Source: Dipteronia dyeriana
Taxonomy: Eukaryota; Streptophyta; Magnoliopsida; Sapindales; Sapindaceae
Length of the DNA: 64,000 nucleotides
NCBI GenBank assembly: GCA_032871835.1
Contig: CM065296.1
Location: 51,861,288 to 51,925,287 of the forward strand
Direction of reading: 5' to 3'
The notes below the pieces were generated by a model. That model had not been told where the DNA came from and searched no databases. It saw nothing but the letters and a program-made list of their open reading frames with translations. Below, piece by piece: positions 51,501 through 61,630 of the stretch. How positions within the stretch are numbered: the first letter of the stretch is position 1; the number at the start of each line of letters is the position of its first letter. The translations under genes and the position numbers were made by a program.

Positions 51501-52515
51501 AAGAAGAATGTGATTGTAAGAGCATAGTTGCCATCTAGATCTTAAGACCAAAAAATAGCTAGATAGAACTCATGATTCCTTGGTCGGGCTACCACCCTTA
51601 AGAAGGATCTGAGTGAAATAGTATAGTTGCCATTCAGATTTCGAGACCAGAAAAAAGCTAGATTGCCCTCCTAATGCCTTGGTCGGGATACAACCCCTTA
51701 GAAGGATCTGAGTGTAAGAGCATAGTTGCCATTTAGATCTCAAGACCAGGAAAAAACTAGGTAGCGCTCCTGATGCCTTGGTCGCTCTCCCACCCCAAAG
51801 AAGGATCTGAGTGTAAGAGTATAGTTTCCATCCAGATCTCGAGATCAGGAAATAGCTAGATAGGCCTTCTGATGCCTAGGTCGGGGTACCACCCCCAAGA
51901 AGGATTTGTAAGAGCATAGTCGTTATCCAGATCTCAGGACCAGGAAATAGCTAGATAGCCCTGTCGATGCCTTGGTCAGGTTATCACCCCTTAGAAGGCT
52001 CTAAGTGTAAGAGCATAGTTGCCATACAGATCCCAAGACCAAGAAATTGCTATATGGCGCTCCTGATGCCTTCATCGGGCTACCACTCCCAAGAAAATTC
52101 TTAGTGTAAGAGTATGGTTGTAATCCAGAGCTCAAGACCAGGAAAAAGCTAGGTAGCCCTTCTGATGCCTTGGTCAGGCTACTAACCCCAAGAAGTATCT
52201 AAGTGTAAGAGTATAGTTGTCATCTAGATCTCAAAACCAAGAAAATGCTAGGTAGCTCTAATGATGCCTTAGTCGGGCTACCACTAACAAGAAGGATCTG
52301 AGTGTAAGAGCATAGTTGCCATCTAGATCTTAAGACCAAGAAATAGTGAGATAGCACTCCTGATGCCTTGGTTGGGCTACCACCTTTAAGAAGGATCTGA
52401 GTGAAAGAGCATAGTTTCCGTTCAGATCTCGAGACCAGAAAAAAGCTAGATTGCCCTCCTAATGCCTTGGTCGGGCTACCACACCTAAGAAGGATCTGAG
52501 TGTAAGAGCATAGTT

Positions 52516-54920
52516 ACCATCCAGATCTGAAGACCAAGAAATAGCTAGACAGCGCTCCTGATGCCTTGGTCAGGCTACCACCCTCAAGAAGGGTCTGAGT
52601 GTAAGAGCATAGTTGTCATCCAGATCTCAAGACCAGGAAATAGCTAGGTAGCGCTCCTGATGCCTTGGTCGGGCTACCACCCCCAAGAAGGATCTGAGTG
52701 TAAGAGCATAGTTGCCATCCAGATCTCAAGACCAGGAAATAGCTAGATAGCCCTCATGATGCCCTAGTCAGGCTACCACCCTCAAGAGGATCTGAGTGTA
52801 AGAGGATAGTTGCCATCCAGATCTCATGACCGAGAAATAGCTGGATATCCCTCCTGGTGCCTTGTTCGGGCTAAGACCCTCCAGAAGGTTCTTAGTGTAA
52901 GTGTATAGTTATCATCCAGAACTCTAGACAAGGAAATAGCTATGTAGCGTTCCTGATGCCTTGGTCGGGCTACCACCCCTAAGAAGGATGTGAGTGTAAG
53001 AGCATAGTTGCCATCCAGATCTGAAGACTAGGAATTAGCTAGGTTGCGTTCCTGATGCCTTGGTCGGGCTTCCACCCCCAAGATGGATATGAGTGTAAGA
53101 TCAGAGTTGCCATCCAGATCTCAAGACTAAGAAATATCTAGATAGCGCTCCTGATGCCTTTGTCGGGCTACCACCCCCAAGAAAAGTCTGAGTATAAAAG
53201 CATAGTTGTCATCCATATCTCAAGACCAGGAAATAGCTAGGTAGAGCTCATGATGCCTTGGTCGGGCTACCACCCCTAACAAGGATCTGAGTGTAAGAGC
53301 ATAGTTACCATCCAGATCTGAAGACCAAGAAATAGCTAGACATCGCTCCTGATGCCTTGGTCAGGCTACCACCCTCAAGAAGGGTCTGAGTGTAAGAGCA
53401 TAGTTGTCATCCAGATCTCAAGACCAGGAAATAGCTAGGTAGCGCTCCTGATGCCTTGGTCGGGCTACCACCCCCAAGAAGGATCTGAGTGTAAGAGCAT
53501 AGTTGCCATCCAGATCTCAAGACCAGGAAATAGCTAGATAGCCCTCATGATGCCCTAGTCAGGCTACCACCCTCAAGAGGATCTGAGTGTAAGAGGATAG
53601 TTGCCATCCAGATCTCATGACCGAGAAATAGCTGGATATCCCTCCTAGTGCCTTGTTCGGGCTAAGACCCTCCAGAAGGTTCTTAGTGTAAGTGTATAGT
53701 TATCATCCAGAACTCTAGACCAGGAAATAGCTATGTAGCGTTCCTGATGCCTTGGTCGGGATACCACCCCTAAGAAGGATGTGAGTGTAAGAGCATAGTT
53801 GCCATCCAGATCTGAAGACTAGGAATTAGCTAGGTAGCGTTCCTGATGCCTTGGTCGGGCTACCACCCCCAAGATGGATCTGAGTGTAAGATCAGAGCTG
53901 CCATCCAGATCTCAAGACTAAGAAATATCTAGATAGCGCTCCTGATGCCTTGGTCGGGCTACCACCTCCAAGAAAAGTCTGAGTATAAAAGCATAGTTGT
54001 CATCCATATCTCAAGACCAGGAAATAGCTAGGTAGAGCTCATGATGCCTTGGTCGGGCTACCACCCCTAACAAGGATCTGAGTGTAAGAGCATAGTTACC
54101 ATCAAGATCTGAAGACCAAGAAATAGCTAGACAGCGCTCCTGATGCCTTGGTCAGGCTACCACCCTCAAGAAGGGTCTGAGTGTAAGAGCATAGTTGTCA
54201 TCCAGATCTCAAGACCAGGAAATAGCTAGGTAGCGCTCCTGATGCCTTGGTCGGGCTACCACCCCCAAGAAGGATCTGAGTGTAAGAGCATAGTTGCCAT
54301 CCAGATCTCAAGACCAGGAAATAGCTAGATAGCCCTCATGATGCCCTAGTCAGGCTACCACCCTCAAGAGGATCTGAGTGTAAGAGGATAGTTGCCATCC
54401 AGATCTCATGACCGAGAAATAGCTGGATATCCCTCCTGGTGCCTTGTTCGGGCTAAGACCCTCCAGAAGGTTCTTAGTGTAAGTGTATAGTTATCATCCA
54501 GAACTCTAGACCAGGAAATAGCTATGTAGCGTTCCTGATGCCTTGGTCGGGCTACCACCCCTAAGAAGGATGTGAGTGTAAGAGCATAGTTGCCATCCAG
54601 ATCTGAAGACTAGGAATTAGCTAGGTAGCGTTCCGGATGCCTTGGTCGGGCTACCACCCCCAAGATGGATCTGAGTGTAAGATCAGAGTTGCCATCCAGA
54701 TCTCAAGACTAAGAAATATCTAGATAGCGATCCTGATGCCTTGGTCGGGCTACCACCCCCAAGAAAAGTCTGAGTATAAAAGCATAGTTGTCATCCATAT
54801 CTCAAGACCAGGAAATAGCTAGGTAGAGCTCATGATGCCTTGGTCGGGCTACCACCCCTAACAAGGATCTGAGTGTAAGAGCATAGTTACCATCCAGATC
54901 TGAAGACCAAGAAATAGCTA
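52516..54920. repeat. 791-bp (8-monomer) HOR, three full copies and a stub
   Basis: Copies begin at ACCATC(C/A)AGATCTGAAG at 52,516, 53,307, 54,098 and 54,889, each exactly 791 bp apart. The unit is eight monomers with one base missing, in the CCACCCTCAAGAGGATCTG monomer. Each copy holds the same eight variants in order, including CTCATGACCGAGAAATAGC, GGCTAAGACCCTCC, GAACTCTAGACC, AGGAATTAGC and GATCAGAG. The fourth copy is cut off after about 32 bp at the junction. Confidence 0.96.
52659..52757 (+). repeat. Representative full-length 99-bp monomer
   Basis: This is a near-consensus unit, counted from GATGCC to the base before the next GATGCC. It holds two GATC tetramers, at GGATCTGAG and CAGATCTCAAG. 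The second is a BglII hexamer (AGATCT), which most monomers keep or change to TCTAGATCT. Other fixed points are the palindromes TAGCTA and, in most copies, AGCGCT. This copy has AGCCCT instead. The start of the unit is arbitrary, since a tandem array has no natural phase. Confidence 0.95.
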
Positions 54921-54935
54921 TTGATGCCTTGGTTA
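54905..54935. other. Out-of-register duplication junction
   Basis: CCAAGAAATAGCTA is joined to TTGATGCCTTGG, skipping the eleven or so bases that normally separate them (GATAGCGCTCC). The left parent is a copy of the 8-monomer HOR (ATAGCTAGACAGC) and the right parent is 48,210 (GCGCTATTGATGCC). Both contain GCTA at the join, so a 4-bp microhomology is sufficient to explain it. Confidence 0.88.
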
Positions 54936-57900
54936 GGCTACCACCCCCAAGAAAGTTTTGAGTGTAAGAGCATAATTGCCATCCAGATCTAAAAGCCAGG
55001 AAATAGCTAGGTAGCTCTTCTGATGCCGTTTTCGGGGTACCACCCTTAAGAAGGATCTAAGTGTAAGAGCATAGTTGCCATCCAGATCTCAAGACCAGGA
55101 AATAGCTAGATAGCGCTCCTGATGCCTTAGTCGGGCTACAACCCCCAAGAAGGGTCTGAGTGTAAGAGCATAGTTGTCATCCAGATCTCAAGACCAGGAA
55201 TTAGCTAGGTAGCGCACCTGATGCCTTGGTCAGGCTACCACCCCTAAGAAGGATCTAAGTGTAAGAGCATAGTTGCCATCCAGATCTCAAGACCAGGAAA
55301 TAGCTAGTTAGAGTTCCTGATGCCTTGGTCAGGCTACCACCCCTAATAGGGGTTTGAGAGTAAGAGCATAGTTACCATCCACATCTCAAGACCAAGAAAT
55401 AGCTAGATAGCGCTCCTGATGCCTTGGTCAGGCTACCACCCCCAAGAAGGATCTGAGTGTAAGAGCATAGTTGCCATCCATATCTCAAGACCAAGAAATA
55501 GCTAGACAACATTCTGAGGCCTTGGTCGGGCTACCACCCCAAAGAAGGATTTGAGAGTAAGAGCATAGTTGCCATCCAGATCACAAGACCAGAAAAAAGC
55601 TAGGTAGCGCTCCTGATGCCTTGGTCGGGCTACCACCCCTAAGAATTGTTTGAGTGTAATAGCATAGTTGCCATCCACATCTCAAGACCTAGAAATAGCT
55701 AGATAGCGCTCCTGATGCCTTGGTCAGGCTACCACCCTTAAGAAGGATTTAAGTGTAAGAGCATTAATGCCATCCGGATCTCAAGACCAAGAAACAGCTA
55801 CACAGCACTCCTGATACCTTGGTCGGGCTACCACCCCCAAGAAGTATCTGAGTGTAAGAGCATAGGTGCCATCCAGATCACAAGACAAGAAAAAAGCTAG
55901 GTAGAGTTCCTGATGCCTTGGTCGCTCTCCTACCCCCAAGAAGGATCTGAGTGTAAAAGCATAGTTGCCATCCAGATCTCGAGATCAGGAAATAGGTAGA
56001 TAGCCCTCTTGATGCCTTGGTCAGGTTAGCACCCCCAATAAGGATCTGAGTGTAAGAGCATAGTTGCCATACAAATCCCAAGACCAAGAAAAAGCTATAT
56101 AGCGCTCCTGATGCCTTGGTCGGGCTACCACTCCCAAGAAAATTCTTAGTGTAATAGTATAGTTGTCATCCAGAACTCAAGACCAGGAAATAGCTAGGTA
56201 GAGCTCCTGATGCCTTGGTCGGGCTACTACCCCTAAGAAGGATCTGAGTGTACGAGAATAGTTGCCATCCAGATCTCAAGACCAGGAAATAGCTAGATAG
56301 CACTCCCGATGCCTTGGTCGGGCTACCACCTCTAAGAAGGGTCTAAGTTTAAAAGCATAGTTGTTATCCAGATCTCATGACCAAAACCAGCTAGATAACA
56401 CTCCTAATGCCTTGGTCGGGCTACCTCCCCCAATAAGGATCTAAGTGTAAGAGCATAGTTGCCATCCAGATATCGAGACCAGGAAATGGTTAGATAGCCA
56501 TGCTAATGCCTTGGTCGGGCTACCACCCACAATAAGGATCTGAGTGTAATAGCATAGTTGCTGTCCAGATATCAAGACTAGGAAATAGCTAGATAGCGCT
56601 CCTGATGCCTTGGTCATTCTACATCCGCTAAGAAGGTTCTGAGTGAAATAACATAGTTGCCATCCTGATCTCAAGACCAGGAAATAGCAAGGTAGCGCTT
56701 CTGATGCCTTGGTCGGGCTACCACCCCCAAGAAGGATCTGAGTGTAAGAGCATAGTTGCCATCAAGATCTCAAGACCAGGAAATAGCTAGGTATCGCTCT
56801 TGATGACTTGGTTGGGCTACCAACCCCAAGAAGGATCTGAGTGTAAGAGCATAGTTGCCATCCAGAACTCGAGACTAGGAAATAGATAGATAGCCCTCTT
56901 GATGCATTGGTCCGGCTACCACCCCCAAGAAGGATCTAAGTGTAAGAACATAGTTGCCATCCAGATCTCAAGACCATGAAATAGCAAGATAGCGCTCCTG
57001 ATGCCTTGGTCGGGCTACCACCCTCAAGAAGGGTCTAAGTGTAAGAGCATAGTTGTCATTAAGATCTCAAGACTAGGAAATAGCTAGGTAGCGCTCCTGA
57101 TGCCTTGGTCGGGCTACCACAGCCAAGAAAGATATAAGTGTAGGAGCATAGTTACTATCCAGATCTCGAGACCGGGAAATAGCTAGATAGGTCTCCTTAT
57201 GCCTTGGTCCGGCTACCACCACCAAGGAGGTTCTGAGTGTAAGAGCATAGTTGCCATCCAGACCTCTAAATGAGGAAATAGCTAGGTAGCGCTCCTGATG
57301 CCATGGTCGGGCTACCACCTAAGAAGGTTCTAAGTGTAAGAGCATAGTTGCCATCCAGATCTTAAGACCAGGAAATAGCTAGATAGATCTCCTGATGCCT
57401 TGGTCGGGCTACCACCACTTAGAAGGGTCTGAGTGTAAGAGCATAGTTGCCATCCAGATCCCAAGACCAAGAAATAGCTAGATAGCGCTCCTGATGCCTT
57501 GGTAAGGATACCACCCCGAAAAAGAATCTGAGTGTAAGAGTATAGTTGCCATCCAGATCTCAAGACCAAGAAAAAGCTAGATAGCACTCCTGATGCCTTG
57601 GTCGGGCTACAACCCCAAGAAGGATCTGAGTGTAAGAGCATAGTTGCCATCCAAATCTCAAGACCAGTAAAAAACTAGGTAGCGCTCCTGATGCCTTGGT
57701 CGCTCTCCCACCCCAAAGAAGGATCTGAGTGTAAGAACATAGTTTCCATCCAGATCTCGAGATCAGGAAATAGCTAGATAGGCCTCCTGATGCCTAGGTC
57801 GGGGTACCACCCCCAAGAAGGATCTTTTTGTAAGAGCATAGTTGTTATCCAGATCTCAAGACCAGGAAATAGCTCGATAGCCCTCCTGATGCCTTGGTCA

Positions 57901-60900
57901 GGTTATCACCCCTTTGAAGGATCTGAGTGTAAGAGCATAGTTGCCATACGGATAACAAGACCAAGAAATAGCTATATGGCGCTCCTGATGCATTGGTCGG
58001 GCTACCACCCCCAAGAAAATTCATAGTGTAAGAGTATAGTTGTCATCCAGAGCTCAAGACAAGGAAAAAGCTAAGTAGCGCTCCTAATGCTTTGGTCACG
58101 CTACCACCCCCAAGAAGGGTCTGAGTGTAAGAGTATAATTGTCATCTAGATCTCAAAACCAAGAAAAAGCTAGGTAGCTCTAATAATGCCTTGGTCGGGC
58201 TACCACTAACAAGAAGAATGTGATTGTAAGAGCATAGTTGCCATCTAGATCTTAAGACCAAAAAATAGCTAGATAGAACTCATGATTCCTTGGTCGGGCT
58301 ACCACCCTTAAGAAGGATCTGAGTGAAATAGTATAGTTGCCATTCAGATTTCGAGACCAGAAAAAAAGCTAGATTGCCCTCCTAATGCCTTGGTCGGGAT
58401 ACAACCCCTTAGAAGGATCTGAGTGTAAGAGCATAGTTGCCATTTAGATCTCAAGACCAGGAAAAAACAAGGTAGCGCTCCTGATGCCTTGGTCGCTCTC
58501 CCACCCCAAAGAAGGATCTGAGTGTAAGAGTATAGTTTCCATCCAGATCTCGAGATCAGGAAATAACTAGATAGGCCTTCTGATGCCTAGGTCAGGGTAC
58601 CACCCCCAAGAAGGATCTGTAAGAGCATAGTCGTTATCCAGATCTCAGGACTAGGAAATAGCTAGATAGCCCTGTCGATGCCTTGGTCAGGTTATCACCC
58701 CTTAGAAGGCTCTAAGTGTAAGAGCATAGTTGCCATACAGATCCCAAGACCAAGAAATTGCTATATGGCGCTCCTGATGCCTTCATCGGGCTACCACTCC
58801 CAAGAAAATTCTTAGTGTAAGAGTATGGTTGTAATCCAGAGCTCAAGACCAGGAAAAAGCTAGGTAGCCCTCCTGATGCCTTGGTCAGGCTACTAACCCC
58901 AAGAAGTATCTAAGTGTAAGAGTATAGTTGTCATCTAGATCTCAAAACCAAGAAAATGCTAGGTAGCTCTAATGATGCCTTAGTCGGGCTACCACTAACA
59001 AGAAGGATCTGAGTGTAAGAGCATAGTTGCCATCTAGATCTTAAGACCAAGAAATAGTGAGATAGCACTCCTGATGCCTTGGTTGGGCTACCACCTTTAA
59101 GAAGGATCTGAGTGAAAGAGCATAGTTTCCGTTCAGATCTCGAGACCAGAAAAAAGCTAGATTGCCCTCCTAATGCCTTGGTCGGGCTACCACACCTAAG
59201 AAGGATCTGAGTGTAAGAGCATAGTTACCATCCAGATCTGAAGACCAAGAAATAGCTAGACAGCGCTCCTGATGCCTTGGTCAGGCTACCACCCTCAAGA
59301 AGGGTCTGAGTGTAAGAGCATAGTTGTCATCCAGATCTCAAGACCAGGAAATAGCTAGGTAGCGCTCCTGATGCCTTGGTCGGGCTACCACCCCCAAGAA
59401 GGATCTGAGTGTAAGAGCATAGTTGCCATCCAGATCTCAAGACCAGGAAATAGCTAGATAGCCCTCATGATGCCCTAGTCAGGCTACCACCCTCAAGAGG
59501 ATCTGAGTGTAAGAGGATAGTTGCCATCCAGATCTCATGACCGAGAAATAGCTGGATATCCCTCCTGGTGCCTTGTTCGGGCTAAGACCCTCCAGAAGGT
59601 TCTTAGTGTAAGTGTATAGTTATCATCCAGAACTCTAGACAAGGAAATAGCTATGTAGCGTTCCTGATGCCTTGGTCGGGCTACCACCCCTAAGAAGGAT
59701 GTGAGTGTAAGAGCATAGTTGCCATCCAGATCTGAAGACTAGGAATTAGCTAGGTAGCGTTCCTGATGCCTTGGTCGGGCTACCACCCCCAAGATGGATA
59801 TGAGTGTAAGATCAGAGTTGCCATCCAGATCTCAAGACTAAGAAATATCTAGATAGCGCTCCTGATGCCTTGGTCGGGCTACCACCCCCAAGAAAAGTCT
59901 GAGTATAAAAGCATAGTTGTCATCCATATCTCAAGACCAGGAAATAGCTAGGTAGAGCTCATGATGCCTTGGTCGGGCTACCACCCCTAACAAGGATCTG
60001 AGTGTAAGAGCATAGTTACCATCCAGATCTGAAGACCAAGAAATAGCTAGACATCGCTCCTGATGCCTTGGTCAGGCTACCACCCTCAAGAAGGGTCTGA
60101 GTGTAAGAGCAGAGTTGTCATCCAGATCTCAAGACCAGGAAATAGCTAGGTAGCGCTCCTGATGCCTTGGTCGGGCTACCACCCCCAAGAAGGATCTGAG
60201 TGTAAGAGCATAGTTGCCATCCAGATCTCAAGACCAGGAAATAGCTAGATAGCCCTCATGATGCCCTAGTCAGGCTACCACCCTCAAGAGGATCTGAGTG
60301 TAAGAGGATAGTTGCCATCCAGATCTCATGACCGAGAAATAGCTGGATATCCCTCCTAGTGCCTTGTTCGGGCTAAGACCCTCCAGAAGGTTCTTAGTGT
60401 AAGTGTATAGTTATCATCCAGAACTCTAGACCAGGAAATAGCTATGTAGCATTCCTGATGCCTTGGTCGGGATACCACCCCTAAGAAGGATGTGAGTGTA
60501 AGAGCATAGTTGCCATCCAGATCTGAAGACTAGGAATTAGCTAGGTAGCGTTCCTGATGCCTTGGTCGGGCTACCACCCCCAAGATGGATCTGAGTGTAA
60601 GATCAGAGCTGCCATCCAGATCTCAAGACTAAGAAATATCTAGATAGCGCTCCTGATGCCTTGGTCGGGCTACCACCTCCAAGAAAAGTCTGAGTATAAA
60701 AGCATAGTTGTCATCCATATCTCAAGACCAGGAAATAGCTAGGTAGAGCTCATGATGCCTTGGTCGGGCTACCACCCCTAACAAGGATCTGAGTGTAAGA
60801 GCATAGTTACCATCAAGATCTGAAGACCAAGAAATAGCTAGACAGCGCTCCTGATGCCTTGGTCAGGCTACCACCCTCAAGAAGGGTCTGAGTGTAAGAG

Positions 60901-61630
60901 CATAGTTGTCATCCAGATCTCAAGACCAGGAAATAGCTAGGTAGCGCTCCTGATGCCTTGGTCGGGCTACCACACCCAAGAAGGATCTGAGTGTAAGAGC
61001 ATAGTTGCCATCCAGATCTCAAGACCAGGAAATAGCTAGATAGCCCTCATGATGCCCTAGTCAGGCTACCACCCTCAAGAGGATCTGAGTGTAAGAGGAT
61101 AGTTGCCATCCAGATCTCATGACCGAGAAATAGCTGGATATCCCTCCTGGTGCCTTGTTCGGGCTAAGACCCTCCAGAAGGTTCTTAGTGTAAGTGTATA
61201 GTTATCATCCAGAACTCTAGACCAGGAAATAGCTATGTAGCGTTCCTGATGCCTTGGTCGGGCTACCACCCCTAAGAAGGATGTGAGTGTAAGAGCATAG
61301 TTGCCATCCAGATCTGAAGACTAGGAATTAGCTAGGTAGCGTTCCGGATGCCTTGGTCGGGCTACCACCCCCAAGATGGATCTGAGTGTAAGATCAGAGT
61401 TGCCATCCAGATCTCAAGACTAAGAAATATCTAGATAGCGCTCCTGATGCCTTGGTCGGGCTACCACCCCCAAGAAAAGTCTGAGTATAAAAGCATAGTT
61501 GTCATCCATATCTCAAGACCAGGAAATAGCTAGGTAGAGCTCATGATGCCTTGGTCGGGCTACCACCCCTAACAAGGATCTGAGTGTAAGAGCATAGTTA
61601 CCATCAAGATCTGAAGACCAAGAAATAGCT
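54921..61630. repeat. 6,711-bp duplicated unit, copy 2
   Basis: Starts directly at TTGATGCCTTGGTTAGG after the junction and follows copy 1 through to the 8-monomer HOR. The offset changes from 6,710 to 6,711 bp near 58,370 because copy 2 has one extra A in a run (AGAAAAAAAGC). Copy-specific marks inside the HOR are kept in order. The exact right edge is hidden because the HOR continues beyond it. Confidence 0.93.

Larger units (their letters stand above)
48210..54920. repeat. 6,711-bp duplicated unit, copy 1
   Basis: The block begins at TTGATGCCTTGGTTAGG (48,210) and ends at the out-of-register junction at 54,920. It matches copy 2 at an offset of 6,710-6,711 bp. In the 2.5 kb from 49,100 I counted about six substitutions. 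The left 4.3 kb is irregular monomers; the right 2.4 kb is the 8-monomer HOR. A shared 4-bp deletion, GGATTTGTAAGAG for GGATCTGAGTGTAAGAG, lies at 51,903. Confidence 0.94.

Noticed and set aside
51903..51916. Possible gene-related or regulatory break in the repeat at GGATTTGTAAGAG
   Set aside because: It is only a 4-bp deletion (GAGT) in the GATCTGAGTGTAAG box, shared with the duplicate near 58,617.
32264..61630. Possible assembly artefact explaining the large near-identical duplications
   Set aside because: Not fully excluded. However, copies differ by scattered substitutions, a 1-monomer deletion and 1-bp indels, so they are not identical pasted sequence. Read-depth data would settle it.
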